The notes: generated from the sequence alone by a model not told the origin. A stretch of DNA of 64,000 nucleotides from Achromobacter xylosoxidans (GCF_002192695.1 NZ_MTLG01000054.1:62001-126000), one strand, 5' to 3'. Shown: positions 11,865 through 24,928, counted from the first letter of the stretch. A program made the numbers and translations.

Positions 11865-12653
11865 ATGAGCACACATCAACGTTTCGAGGGCCTGGTGGCC
11901 CTGGTCACCGGCGCCGCCCAGGGCGTGGGCCGGGCAACGGCCCGGCGCCTGGCGGCCGAAGGCGCGCACGTCGTCGTGGTGGACCGGGCAGAAGCGCAGG
12001 GCGCCGCCGTGGCCGAGGAAATCCGGGCCGCGGGCGGGCGCGCCAGCTTCGCCCAGGCCGATCTGGAAACCCATGAGGGCGCGCAATCCATGGTGCGCGC
12101 CGCGCTGGAAGTCAACGGCCGCATCGACGTGTCGGTGCACAACGTGGGCGGCACGATCTGGACCCGGCCGTTCTGGGAATACACGCCGGAGCAGATGCAG
12201 CGCGAGGTCAATCGCTCGCTGTGGCCCACGCTGTGGTCCTGCCGCGAAGTCATACCGGTGATGCGGGCGCAGGGCGCGGGCGCCATCGTCAACGTCGGCT
12301 CGAATGCCACGCGCGGCATCTACCGGGTGCCGTATTCGGCCTCCAAGGGCGGCGTGCACGCCGCCACCGTCTGCATGGCGCTGGAGCTGGCGAAGTCCGG
12401 CGTGCGCGTCAATTGCGTGTCGCCGGGCGCGCTGGACAACGGCGTGCGCGCGATTCCGCGCAACCAGGAAGCGCCGTCCGCGCAGGAGACCGCCTGGGTC
12501 GGCGAGATGTATGCCTCCTGCCTGCGCGACACCCCGCAGGACCGCCTGGGCCAGGCCGAGGAGGTTGCCGCGGCGATCTGCTTCATGGCCGCGCCCGAGG
12601 CGTCCTACATCACCGGGCAGATCATGTACGTGGCCGGCGGCGACATAGGCTGA
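11865..12653 (+). CDS. benD: 1,2-dihydroxycyclohexa-3,5-diene-1-carboxylate dehydrogenase (benzoate cis-diol dehydrogenase)
   Basis: Short-chain dehydrogenase (262 residues) that oxidises and decarboxylates benzoate cis-1,2-dihydrodiol to catechol with NAD+. The Rossmann start is LVTGAAQGVGRATA, the catalytic Tyr/Lys pair is in YSASKGG, and the segment HNVGGTIWTRPFWEYTPE resembles BenD rather than generic SDRs, as does IPRNQEAPSAQE. It ends with the usual ASYITGQIMYVAGGDIG-type tail. The ATG at 11865 lies 20 bases after the transporter stop. No benABC dioxygenase genes are in the window. Confidence 0.82.
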   Translation: MSTHQRFEGLVALVTGAAQGVGRATARRLAAEGAHVVVVDRAEAQGAAVAEEIRAAGGRASFAQADLETHEGAQSMVRAALEVNGRIDVSVHNVGGTIWTRPFWEYTPEQMQREVNRSLWPTLWSCREVIPVMRAQGAGAIVNVGSNATRGIYRVPYSASKGGVHAATVCMALELAKSGVRVNCVSPGALDNGVRAIPRNQEAPSAQETAWVGEMYASCLRDTPQDRLGQAEEVAAAICFMAAPEASYITGQIMYVAGGDIG

Positions 12654-12666
12654 GGATCGGGCTGGC

Positions 12667-13605
12667 TCAGCGGGCCTTGCGCCCGGCCGCCAGCCAGTCC
12701 AGGAAATCGCGGCCCGGCCCCTGGTCGCGCGCGATCGCGCCTATGGGCTGGAACGAACCCGGCGATTCGATGCGCACGCGCTGGAAATGCCCGTGCTGCA
12801 TGTACCAGTTGCCCAGGGTCTGCGGCACCATCGCCAGGGCTTCCTGGGCCTGCATGACGGCGATGAGCAGCGGCATGGGCGGGGCGGCGCTGCTCAGCCT
12901 GCACAGCCGCGGCACCACGCCGGCGCGTTCGAAGAAGGCCTTGAACACCGCATGGATGGCCAGTTCGGGGCGGGGCTCTATCCATAGCTGGGAGGCCACC
13001 TGCGCCAGCGTGGGCGCGGCGTCCGGAGCCAGCAGCGGATGGCCGGCGGCGGCCACGATCACCGCCGCGTCGTCCTGCAGCGGCACGAATTCCAGACCGG
13101 CGGGCACGGCTTCCGGACGCCGGCACAGCAGCATGTCCAGGCTGCCGCTGGCCGCCTGCGGCAGCAGTTGTTCGCGGCTGCCTTCCACGACTTCCACCTG
13201 CAGTCCCGGGTGCGCCTTCATGTAGGCGGGCAGGCGCTCGGCCAGCAGGCCGCCGCTGGCGGCCGGTATGGCGCCCAGGCGCAGATGGCCGGTGGCGCCC
13301 TGGCGCAGGGCCGCCACCGAATCCGTGGAGGCGCGCAGCGTCGTCAACATGCTGCGGGCGCACTCCGCCATGAGCAGGCCGCTGCGCGTGGTGCGCATGC
13401 CGCGGGCATGGCGCTCGAACAGCTTTACGCCCAGCAGATCCTCGATGTCGGCCAGCGCATGGGTGGCCGCCGGCTGGCTCAGGCCGATATGGTTGGCCGC
13501 CTGCTGGATGCTGCCCAGATCGGCGATGCTGGCCAGCAATTGCAGGTGGCGCAAGCGGCCTCGGGCGAGCAGGCGGGAGAGCAGGGTGGCGGGAGCGATG
13601 TCCAT
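12667..13605 (-). CDS. LysR-family regulator of the Bug receptor/amidohydrolase module
   Basis: 312 residues from the ATG at 13605. The HTH is slightly displaced: residues 1-15 precede RGRLRHLQLLASIADLGSIQ, then SQPAATHALADIEDLLGVKL. This resembles GbpR/PcaQ-type LysR proteins with a longer N-terminus. The effector domain is complete. The frame extends 27 codons upstream through AT-rich operator DNA, so the longer form was rejected. It is divergent from the Bug receptor gene at 13734 and probably controls it. Confidence 0.85.
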   Translation of the reverse strand: MDIAPATLLSRLLARGRLRHLQLLASIADLGSIQQAANHIGLSQPAATHALADIEDLLGVKLFERHARGMRTTRSGLLMAECARSMLTTLRASTDSVAALRQGATGHLRLGAIPAASGGLLAERLPAYMKAHPGLQVEVVEGSREQLLPQAASGSLDMLLCRRPEAVPAGLEFVPLQDDAAVIVAAAGHPLLAPDAAPTLAQVASQLWIEPRPELAIHAVFKAFFERAGVVPRLCRLSSAAPPMPLLIAVMQAQEALAMVPQTLGNWYMQHGHFQRVRIESPGSFQPIGAIARDQGPGRDFLDWLAAGRKAR

Positions 13606-13622
13606 GGCGCAGGCGGGCAAGC

Positions 13623-13639
13623 TATTCAAAATATGAATA
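13623..13639. promoter_or_regulatory. Candidate LysR operator upstream of the Bug receptor
   Basis: Inverted repeat TATTCA (13623-13628), AAATA, TGAATA (13634-13639), in the AT-rich divergent gap 13606-13733. This suits LTTR dyads, though the T-N15-A spacing is not the classic T-N11-A. Confidence 0.45.
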
Positions 13640-13733
13640 TATCCACGCATTAATGTATTTGAAATAAGGATATGCCCTGGACACAATGCAGCGATCCCTT
13701 ACATCGCTTCCGTTCCCCAGGAGTGGCTGGTCC

Positions 13734-14717
13734 ATGAAGTCCCGTCTGCTGCACGCGCTGGTTTGCGCCGTAACTTTCAGTGTTTCGTCCCTGGCCGCCG
13801 CCCAGGGCGCCTATCCCTCCCAGCCCTTGCGGCTGATCGTGCCGTTCGCGCCCGGCGGGTCCACGGACGCGCTGGCCCGCGCGGTGGCCGAGGGCTTGCG
13901 CAAGGAACTGGGCCAGAGCGTGGTGGTGGAGAACCGCGCCGGCGCGGGCGGCCTGCTCGGCACCGAGGCGGTGGCCCGGGCCGAACCCGACGGCTACACC
14001 CTGGGCATGGCCACGGTCAGCACCATGGCGGTCAATCCCCTGCTGTACGGCACCAAGCGCGTCAACCCCGAGACGCAGCTGAAACCGGTGGCCTCGGTGG
14101 CGACGGTGCCGGTCGTGTGGATGGTGAATCCGGCGTTTCCGGCACAGGACTTTGCGCAGTTCCTGGCCGAGCTGCGGGCCCATCCGGGCAAGTATTCGTT
14201 TGGCTCGCCCGGCGTGGGTTCGCTCGGGCACCTGAACCTGGCGGCCATGAACGCGGATCTGAAGGTCGATGTGCTGCACGTGCCGTACCGCGGCATGGGG
14301 CCGGCGCTGACCGCCGCGGTAGGCGGCGAAGTGCAGGTGCAGCAGGACCAGTACGCGTCCGCGCAATCGCTGGTCAAGGCCGGCAAGCTGCGCGCCATCG
14401 CCGTGTCCGCACCCGCCCGGATGCCCGACATGCCGGACCTGCCGACCATGGCGGAACTGGGGTATCCGCAGTTGAACGCGCTGGGCCAGACCTGGTTCGG
14501 CCTGGTCGTGCCCGCCGGCACGCCCGATGCCGTGGTGCAGCGCCTGAATCAGGCCGCCGTGCGTGCGCTGGCCGATCCGGCGCTGGTGCAGCGCCTGGCA
14601 GGCATGGGCGCGCAGCCCGACGCAGGCACGCCGCAGGCCTTCGCCGAGCGCATCGCGCAGACGCTGGCCGCCAATCGCAAAATCATTGAAACTGCCGGCA
14701 TCAAGCTCGACGAGTGA
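13734..14717 (+). CDS. Bug/TctC-family periplasmic solute-binding protein
   Basis: 327 residues. The signal peptide ([19 protein letters not shown]...AAAQG, cleavage about residue 22) is followed by [19 protein letters not shown], the strand and first loop typical of Bug receptors, and later [26 protein letters not shown]. Such proteins bind carboxylates or amides in the periplasm for tripartite transporters or sensing. The ATG at 13734 has a CAGGAG ribosome site. No TctA/TctB membrane genes lie nearby, so it is an orphan receptor, as is common in Bordetella-type genomes. It is followed after 44 bases by an M20 amidohydrolase, whose substrate it may bind. Confidence 0.88.
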   Translation: MKSRLLHALVCAVTFSVSSLAAAQGAYPSQPLRLIVPFAPGGSTDALARAVAEGLRKELGQSVVVENRAGAGGLLGTEAVARAEPDGYTLGMATVSTMAVNPLLYGTKRVNPETQLKPVASVATVPVVWMVNPAFPAQDFAQFLAELRAHPGKYSFGSPGVGSLGHLNLAAMNADLKVDVLHVPYRGMGPALTAAVGGEVQVQQDQYASAQSLVKAGKLRAIAVSAPARMPDMPDLPTMAELGYPQLNALGQTWFGLVVPAGTPDAVVQRLNQAAVRALADPALVQRLAGMGAQPDAGTPQAFAERIAQTLAANRKIIETAGIKLDE

Positions 14718-14761
14718 CCTGACCGGTTTTTTCCCCCGCCATTAAAGCCACAGGAGAGACA

Positions 14762-16186
14762 ATGGGTGCCATCGACAAACTTGCGCCGTTCATCGACGCG
14801 CGCAGCGAGCGCTACGCGGAACTGAGCGACCGCATCTGGAGCCTGGCCGAACTGCGCTACGACGAGCATAAGTCCGCCGAGCTGCACATCGCCATGCTGG
14901 AGGAAGCCGGCTTTCGCGTCACGCGCGACGCCGCCGGCATTCCCACCGCCTTCGTGGCCGAGGCCGGCAGCGGCGGCCCGGTGATCGGCATCCTGGGCGA
15001 GTACGACGCGCTGTCCGGCCTGAGCCAGGAAAGCGGCGCCTACGCCTGCCAGCCTTCGCCGGAAACGCCGAACGGCAACGGCCACGGCTGCGGCCACCAT
15101 TTGTTGGGCACGGCCGCGCATTTCGCCGCGGTGGCGGTCAAGGAATTCCTGGAGGCCAATGGCCTGCCCGGCACCATCCGCTTCTATGGCTGTCCGGCGG
15201 AAGAGGGCGGCTCGGGCAAGACCTTCATGGCGCGCGCCGGCCTGTTCGACGACGTGGACGCCGCGCTGACCTGGCATCCCGCATCGCACACGGGGATCTT
15301 CCACCAGTCGTCGCTGGCCAACATCCAGGCTTACTTCCGCTTCCGCGGCGTCGCGGCGCACGCGGCCAATTCGCCGCACCTGGGCCGCAGCGCGCTGGAC
15401 GCGGTCGAGCTGATGAACGTGGGCGTGAACTACCTGCGCGAACACATGGTGCCGGATGCGCGCGTGCATTACGCCGTGACCAACAGCGGCGGCATTTCGC
15501 CGAACGTGGTGCAAGCCCGCGCCGAAGTGCTCTACCTGGTGCGCGCGCCCATCAATTCGCAGGCGTCCGAACTGTACGAACGCGTGCAGAACGTGGCGCG
15601 CGGCGCGGCCCTGATGACGGGCTGCGAACTGGAAATCGTGTTCGACAAGGCCTGCTCGAACTACATCCCCAACGGCGTGTTGAACCAGATCATGTACGCC
15701 AACATGCTGGCGCTGCAGGGGCCGGATTACAGCGCGGGCGAACAGCAGGCCGCGCGCCGCATGTGGGACGCGATTTCCGCGGACGACATTGACAATGCCG
15801 GCAAGAACCTGGGCGCGGTGCTGCGCAATCCCACGCCGCTGTTCACTGGCGTGGCGCCCTATGAACCCGGCAAGGCCGAGATTACGTATGGCTCCACCGA
15901 CGTCGGCGACGTGAGCTGGGTCGCGCCCACCGCGCAATGCTGGGGCGCCTGCTACGCCTACGGCACGCCGTTCCATTCCTGGCAGATGGTGGCGCAGGGC
16001 AAGATGTCCATGGCGCACAAGGGCATGGTGCACGCGGCCAAGATCATCGCGGCGACCGCCGCCGATCTGTACACGCAGCCCGAGGCGCTGGCGCGGGCCA
16101 AGGAAGAATTGATGGAGACGCGCCGCGGGCAGCCTTACGTCTGCCCGATACCGGCGGACGTCTTGCCATCCTTTATGCGAAAGTAG
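14762..16186 (+). CDS. M20-family amidohydrolase (AbgB-like)
   Basis: 474-residue metallopeptidase-fold protein. The metal-site motif GNGHGCGHHLLGTAAHFAA (near residues 105-123) and the catalytic glutamates in YGCPAEEGGSGK are clear; the dimerisation domain follows from about residue 190. It resembles p-aminobenzoyl-glutamate hydrolase subunit B and other amidohydrolases that split N-acyl amino acids or amides. Ribosome site CAGGAGAG lies just before the ATG. It is probably co-transcribed with the Bug receptor upstream, implying import and hydrolysis of one amide compound; the identity of that compound is unknown. Confidence 0.85.
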   Translation: MGAIDKLAPFIDARSERYAELSDRIWSLAELRYDEHKSAELHIAMLEEAGFRVTRDAAGIPTAFVAEAGSGGPVIGILGEYDALSGLSQESGAYACQPSPETPNGNGHGCGHHLLGTAAHFAAVAVKEFLEANGLPGTIRFYGCPAEEGGSGKTFMARAGLFDDVDAALTWHPASHTGIFHQSSLANIQAYFRFRGVAAHAANSPHLGRSALDAVELMNVGVNYLREHMVPDARVHYAVTNSGGISPNVVQARAEVLYLVRAPINSQASELYERVQNVARGAALMTGCELEIVFDKACSNYIPNGVLNQIMYANMLALQGPDYSAGEQQAARRMWDAISADDIDNAGKNLGAVLRNPTPLFTGVAPYEPGKAEITYGSTDVGDVSWVAPTAQCWGACYAYGTPFHSWQMVAQGKMSMAHKGMVHAAKIIAATAADLYTQPEALARAKEELMETRRGQPYVCPIPADVLPSFMRK

Positions 16187-16189
16187 AAA

Positions 16190-16354
16190 GGGCCCCCACG
16201 CCGCGCGCGCTTTGCGCGCTTGCTGCCCCCCGAGGGGGCGGCGCCGCCTTAGGGCGGCCTGGCGGCGGCGCGGGCCCCCACGCCGCGCGGGCTTTGCGCG
16301 CTTGCTGCCCCCGAGGGGGGGCAGCGCCGCCTTAGGGCGGCCTGGCGGCGGCGC
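16190..16354. repeat. Two tandem copies of an 82/83-bp GC-rich intergenic repeat
   Basis: Copy 1 spans 16190-16271 and copy 2 16272-16354, nearly identical. Each begins GGGCCCCCACGCCGCGC, passes through TTTGCGCGCTTGCTGCCCCC and ends with GCCGCCTTAGGGCGGCCTGG. Each copy contains internal inverted repeats (GGCGGC/GCCGCC and GCCGCC-TTA-GGGCGGC) and could fold into a strong hairpin. It lies between the M20 gene and the convergent LOG gene. No coding function is supported. Confidence 0.85.
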
Positions 16355-16376
16355 GGGCCTCAAGCTACATGCGGTT

Positions 16377-17051
16377 TCAGGCCGGCAGGGACGGCGCGTA
16401 TTGCGCGTCCGAATTGACCTTGGCGTGGAACTCCACCACCTTGCGCACCACCTTGACGGGATCGTCTTCGATGATGAAGAGATCCAGGTCGTGCGCGCCT
16501 ATCATGCCGTTGGCCAGCACCTGGCCGCCCAGCCATTCGACCAGGCCGGACCAGTACTCGCTGCCCACCAGCACGATGGGCGCGGGCGGGACCTTGCCCG
16601 TCTGGATGAGCGTCAGCGCTTCGAAGAGTTCATCCAGGGTGCCGAAACCGCCAGGCATCGCCACATAGGCGAAGCTGTGCATGAAGAAGGTTGCCTTGCG
16701 CGAGAAAAAATACTCGAATGACAGGCTGATGGTTTGGTATTCGTTGTTGTGCGCTTCGTGGGGCAGGCTAATGTTCAGACCGATGCTGGTGCCGCCTGCT
16801 TCGAACGCGCCCTTGTTGGCTGCCTCCATGATGCCGGGACCGCCGCCGGCGATCACCGCGAAACCCGCATCCGCCAAGGCGGCGGAAATTGCGACGGTGG
16901 TTTCATAGTGGGGGGAATTGCGGCTGACTCGCGCACTGCCGAAGACGCTGACAGCAGGCCCGATGTTCGCGAGCTTGTCTGCCGCCGTCCGTATCTCTGA
17001 CATAATCAGCGGAATTTGTTTGTTGGCGGGTGTTTCCGCAGCTATTGCCAT
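16377..17051 (-). CDS. LOG-family (lonely guy) nucleotide phosphoribohydrolase-like protein
   Basis: 224 residues with the Rossmann-like LOG motifs: the GGGPGIMEAANKGA loop and the signature PGGFGTLDELFEALTLIQTGK. Family members remove ribose phosphate from cytokinin nucleotides or other AMP/IMP-type nucleotides. The start at 17051 (MAIAAETPANKQ) has an AAAGG ribosome site 6 bases upstream. The longer start at 17069 would overlap the polA initiation codon on the other strand. Divergent from polA with only 16 bases between the chosen starts. Confidence 0.88.
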   Translation of the reverse strand: MAIAAETPANKQIPLIMSEIRTAADKLANIGPAVSVFGSARVSRNSPHYETTVAISAALADAGFAVIAGGGPGIMEAANKGAFEAGGTSIGLNISLPHEAHNNEYQTISLSFEYFFSRKATFFMHSFAYVAMPGGFGTLDELFEALTLIQTGKVPPAPIVLVGSEYWSGLVEWLGGQVLANGMIGAHDLDLFIIEDDPVKVVRKVVEFHAKVNSDAQYAPSLPA

Positions 17052-17067
17052 ATCTGCCTTTGTAACC

Positions 17068-19785
<2,718 letters not shown>

Positions 19786-19812
19786 GGCCGGAAGCACCCG
19801 GTCCCAGGACAC

Positions 19813-19846
19813 ATGGGCCGCTTCCGGGCGGCCCATTTCCGTTTTT
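19813..19846 (+). terminator. Rho-independent terminator after polA
   Basis: Stem ATGGGCCGC (19813-19821) with GCGGCCCAT (19828-19836), 6-base loop, then TTCCGTTTTT. It is 28 bases after the polA stop. Confidence 0.75.
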
Positions 19847-19903
19847 GGTATTGAAACAATATAATGTTGCGCTTCCCTCGCCTCTAAAGCGTTCCCCCCA
19901 AAA

Positions 19904-20743
19904 ATGTTGCTGCTCTGGATTCTGCTCGCCACCGTCACCGGCGGGCTTATCGCCGTCCTGGTCGCCAGTTGGCTGGCCTACAAGGTTTTCGCGCAGTACC
20001 TGCACCACATGGTCAGCCTGTCGGTGGGGGTGCTGCTGTCGGTGGCCCTGCTGCATCTGCTGCCCGAGGCCTTCGAGACCGGGGTGGGCGATGCCCACGT
20101 GCTGTTCGGCCTGATGCTGGCGTCCTTGATCGGCTTCTTCGTGTTGGAGAAGATTGCGCTGCTGCGGCATAGCCATCACCACGAGGGCGACGGCCATCAC
20201 CATCACAAGGGCCACGACCGCCACGAGGCGGGCCGCGGCGGCGTGCTGATCCTGATCGGCAGCTCGCTGCACAATCTGTGCGACGGGGTTCTGGTGGCCG
20301 CGGCGTTCCTGACCGATCCGCTGCTGGGCGTGCTGACCGCGGCGTCCATCATCGTCCATGAAGTGCCGCACAAGCTGGGCGACTTCGTGGTGCTGCTCAA
20401 CGCGGGCCTGGCGCGCCGCCGCGCCTTCTCCCTGATCCTCTTCACCAGCTTGTGTTCAGCCGTGGGCGGCATAATAGGGTACTTCGTGCTGCAGCAGGCG
20501 CAGCAATGGGTGCCGTATGTCCTGGTGGTTGCAGCCAGCAGCTTCCTTTACATCTCGGTGGCCGACCTGATGCCGCAAATGCATGAACGGGTATCCCTGG
20601 CCGATGCCGTCCCGCAATTACTGCTGGTCGGCGTGGGCGTGGCGCTGATCTACAGCGTCACCACGGTGATGCACCACGGGCACGACCATGAGGCCGACAC
20701 CGGCCAGGGCGCGCCGCAAGTGGAGCATGTCCACCGGCACTAG
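19904..20743 (+). CDS. ZIP-family divalent metal transporter
   Basis: 279-residue inner-membrane protein of the ZIP (Zn/Fe uptake) family with about 8 membrane segments. A cytoplasmic His-rich loop (residues ~87-107, HSHHHEGDGHHHHKGHDRH) sits between segments 3 and 4, and the metal-binding helices carry SSLHNLCDG and IIVHEVPHKLGD, the HNxxDG and HExPHxxGD signatures. A second His-rich stretch ends the protein. Zinc is the likely substrate. It appears to be a single gene between polA and the dienelactone hydrolase. Confidence 0.9.
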   Translation: MLLLWILLATVTGGLIAVLVASWLAYKVFAQYLHHMVSLSVGVLLSVALLHLLPEAFETGVGDAHVLFGLMLASLIGFFVLEKIALLRHSHHHEGDGHHHHKGHDRHEAGRGGVLILIGSSLHNLCDGVLVAAAFLTDPLLGVLTAASIIVHEVPHKLGDFVVLLNAGLARRRAFSLILFTSLCSAVGGIIGYFVLQQAQQWVPYVLVVAASSFLYISVADLMPQMHERVSLADAVPQLLLVGVGVALIYSVTTVMHHGHDHEADTGQGAPQVEHVHRH

Positions 20744-20815
20744 GATCGGCGCGGGGCCATGCAGGCGCTGGCGGGATATCCGGCTTGGTTGATCATCCCT
20801 ACACAGGAGTTCTTC

Positions 20816-21604
20816 ATGAGTTTTTCCGCCGCAGCCGGCAATGTCGCGCCCACCGTGATCCATACGGACACCCAGGGTCTGGTCCACGGGGATTTCAAGC
20901 TGCCCGTGGCCGACGGCACGATCGCCGCCTATTACGCCGCGCCCGAAGGCAAGCGCGACCTGCCCATCGTGCTGGTGGTGCAGGAAATCTTTGGCGTGCA
21001 TGAGCACATCAAGGACCTGTGCCGACGGGTCGCCAAGGCCGGCTACCTCGCTGTCGCCGCCAATCTTTACGAACGCCAGGGCGATGCATCGGTCTACACT
21101 GACATCCCCAAACTCATCGCCGAACTGGTCAGCAAGGTGCCGGACGAACAGGTTTTTGCCGACCTGGACGCCAGCGTGGCCTGGGCGGCCGCGCACGGCG
21201 GCGATCCCAAGCGCGTGGCGGTGACGGGCTTTTGCTGGGGCGGCCGCCTGACCTGGATGTACGCCGCGCACAATCCCGACGTGAAGGCGGCCGTGGCTTG
21301 GTACGGCAAGCTCAGCGTGGGCCATGGCCCGCTGATCAAGCGCTTTGCCTTCGACGTGGTCAACGAGCTGCACGCGCCGGTGCTGGGCCTGTACGGCGGC
21401 AAGGACGCCAGCATTCCGCTGGCCGATGTCGAAACCATGAAATCCAAACTGGCCGCCGGCAACGACAACGCCCGGCGCTCGGAATTCGTGGTGTACCCCG
21501 AGGCCGACCACGCCTTCCTGGCGGACTATCGCGCTAGCTACAAGGCCGAGGCCGCGCAGGACGGCTGGAAGCGCATGCTGGAGTGGTTCAAGCGCTATTT
21601 GTAG
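20816..21604 (+). CDS. Dienelactone hydrolase family protein
   Basis: 262-residue alpha/beta hydrolase with the Cys-Asp-His triad of dienelactone hydrolases: C140 in GFCWGG, D197 in GGKDASIP and H232 in EADHAFL. The conserved E in VVQEIFGVHEHI (about residue 57) is also present. In chloroaromatic pathways such enzymes open dienelactones, but many chromosomal homologues have other ester or thioester substrates. An AGGAG ribosome site lies 7 bases before the ATG at 20816. It is 10 kb away from the cat genes, so a link to them is not supported by position. Confidence 0.88.
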   Translation: MSFSAAAGNVAPTVIHTDTQGLVHGDFKLPVADGTIAAYYAAPEGKRDLPIVLVVQEIFGVHEHIKDLCRRVAKAGYLAVAANLYERQGDASVYTDIPKLIAELVSKVPDEQVFADLDASVAWAAAHGGDPKRVAVTGFCWGGRLTWMYAAHNPDVKAAVAWYGKLSVGHGPLIKRFAFDVVNELHAPVLGLYGGKDASIPLADVETMKSKLAAGNDNARRSEFVVYPEADHAFLADYRASYKAEAAQDGWKRMLEWFKRYL

Positions 21605-21641
21605 GACCGCCGGGCAGTGAAAACTGCCGGGAGCCCAGTTG

Positions 21642-21669
21642 AAAAAGCCGGCCGGAAGGCCGGCTTTTT
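21642..21669. terminator. Bidirectional terminator between the dienelactone hydrolase and Na/Pi genes
   Basis: Perfect 12-bp inverted repeat, AAAAAGCCGGCC (21642-21653), GGAA, GGCCGGCTTTTT (21658-21669). The A and T runs on the two sides let it serve both converging genes. Confidence 0.92.
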
Positions 21670-21677
21670 CATTCTGC

Positions 21678-23339
21678 TCAGTTCCCCGCTTCGCGCAGGC
21701 GGCTGGGCAGCAGCTCGCCGTGGCGCGCCAGCAGGGGGTAGGCGGCCGCGCCGACCAGATGGGAATTGATCCCCTTCATGTCGCGCAGGATATCCAGGTA
21801 CAGCGCGCCCACCTCGGCGGCGTCGACCTCGCCTCCTTTGATTTTCTGCAGGTGCGTGTCCGCCGCGTTGGTCTCGATCGAGCGGAAGCGCGCCTTTTCG
21901 CCAGCCAGCGCACGGGCCTGGCGCAGGTCGTCGTTGACGAACAGGGCGGCGGCGGTGCGCTGGTTGGAAATGAGCTGGCCCAGCGTGTCGTCGAGGCTGG
22001 CGCGCTGCTCGGGCGAAAAGACCCAGCCTTGCTTGCGCAGCTTGGCGATGTGGCTGAGCAGGCCGTGGTTGGCGATGTCGCCGGCATGGCCGATATTGCT
22101 GGTGAAGGCCAGGATGTCGTCCAGGCGCTGGATGTCGTCGCGCGTCATGTTCTCCTGGTCCAGGGTGGCCAGGTAGGTGGTGATGGCGTTTTCCAGCTTG
22201 TCCAGCGCCGCGTCCAGCTGGCGCGCCTGCACCATGCGGTGGCGGTTGTCGCGCTTGAAGCCGGCGCGGGCGTAGAGCAGCAGCGTCTGCAGCATGTCGG
22301 CCATGCGCAGCGCTTCGCGCGCCGCGTTGCCCAGGGCCACGGCCGGCACGTCATGGGCCCATTCATCCAGGTACTGGGGGCGCGACGGGTCGTTCGGATC
22401 CGCGCGCTTGGGCAGCCAGCGGGTCAGCAGGGCGGCGTAGGGCGTCAGCAGCGGCAGGAACACCAGGGCGATGACGGCGTTGAACAGGGTGTGGAAGTTG
22501 GCCACGGCGCGGGCCGGGTCGGATGCCAGGTCGCTCATCATCGGCTGCAAATAGGGCAGCAGCATCAGGCCGGCCAGCACGCCCACCACCCGCGTCAGCA
22601 GGTTGCCCAGCGGCAGGCGGCGGGCGGCGGGGTCGTCGCCGGTCACGCCCTCGATCATGGGGTTGATGGCGGTACCCAGGTTGGCCCCCAGCACCAGCGC
22701 AAAGGCGACGTGCGGCGCCACCATGTGATGGCTGGCCAGGGACATGACCAGCACCACCACGGCCACGCTGGAATGCGCCGCCCAGGTGAAGGCGGCCGCC
22801 AGCAGCACGGTCGCCACGGGCTGGGTCGACAGCGCGTCCAGGATCATGCCCAGCATGGGGGCGGTCTGGAACGGCTGGAACAGTTGGACCAGTTGGTGCA
22901 GCGACAGCAGCAGCAGCCCCAGGCCGATGAAGACGCGGCCCAGGTCGCGCGTGCGCCCCGGCGGATAGCGGCGGAACATCCATACGCCCGCGAGGATCAG
23001 GATGGGGGCGAGCGAAGTCAGGTCGAAGGACAGCAGCTGCACGATCAGCGTGGTGCCGACGTTGGCGCCCAGCATGGCGGCCAGGGCCGGCGCCAGGCCG
23101 ACGACCCCGCCGGCCGCGAAGCCGGTGATCATCAGGCCGGTGGCCGTGCTGCTCTGCAATGCGGCGGTGATGCCCAGCCCGGCGGCGAAGGCCCGCAGCC
23201 GGGTGCCGAGCGCCTTGCCCAATGCCGCGCCCAGCGCGGCCCCGAAGGCGCGCTGCACGCCTGTTTGGACCATGTGCACGCCCCACAGCAGGAGGGCGAC
23301 GTAGCCGGCGAAGTCAAGCAGGGTAATGAGTCCGGACAT
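21678..23339 (-). CDS. Na+/phosphate cotransporter family protein with C-terminal PhoU-like domain
   Basis: 553 residues. The N-terminal half (1-310) is an NptA/PNaS-type transporter with paired signatures: ALQSSTATG with GANVGTT, and AHSSVAVVVLV with GANLGTA. The C-terminal third (about 340-545) is soluble, helical and PhoU-like (REALRMADMLQTLLLY; HAGDIANHGLLSHIAKL). It is expected to move phosphate with sodium across the inner membrane; the PhoU part may gate it. It is a single gene on the minus strand. Confidence 0.9.
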   Translation of the reverse strand: MSGLITLLDFAGYVALLLWGVHMVQTGVQRAFGAALGAALGKALGTRLRAFAAGLGITAALQSSTATGLMITGFAAGGVVGLAPALAAMLGANVGTTLIVQLLSFDLTSLAPILILAGVWMFRRYPPGRTRDLGRVFIGLGLLLLSLHQLVQLFQPFQTAPMLGMILDALSTQPVATVLLAAAFTWAAHSSVAVVVLVMSLASHHMVAPHVAFALVLGANLGTAINPMIEGVTGDDPAARRLPLGNLLTRVVGVLAGLMLLPYLQPMMSDLASDPARAVANFHTLFNAVIALVFLPLLTPYAALLTRWLPKRADPNDPSRPQYLDEWAHDVPAVALGNAAREALRMADMLQTLLLYARAGFKRDNRHRMVQARQLDAALDKLENAITTYLATLDQENMTRDDIQRLDDILAFTSNIGHAGDIANHGLLSHIAKLRKQGWVFSPEQRASLDDTLGQLISNQRTAAALFVNDDLRQARALAGEKARFRSIETNAADTHLQKIKGGEVDAAEVGALYLDILRDMKGINSHLVGAAAYPLLARHGELLPSRLREAGN

Positions 23340-23512
23340 CCTGGCGTGTTTCCATTCTTTTATGACAAGTAATAATTCTGTAATGATCGCATGCGCGGCG
23401 CTGGCGGGGGAACCTGTCCCCGCAATACAGCATACGCTTGCCGGGCCTGCTGCGCGCGGGCTGGCCTACGCGTATCATTGCTTCATCATTTGCAGATGCA
23501 TTGGAGTGTTGC

Positions 23513-24904
<1,392 letters not shown>

Positions 24905-24928
24905 CCGGCATTCCAGGTTCCGCCCAAG

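Noticed and set aside
16212..16721. Plus-strand ORF running through the tandem repeat
   Set aside because: It is open because the repeat is GC-rich; it continues antisense to the LOG gene and has no ribosome site.
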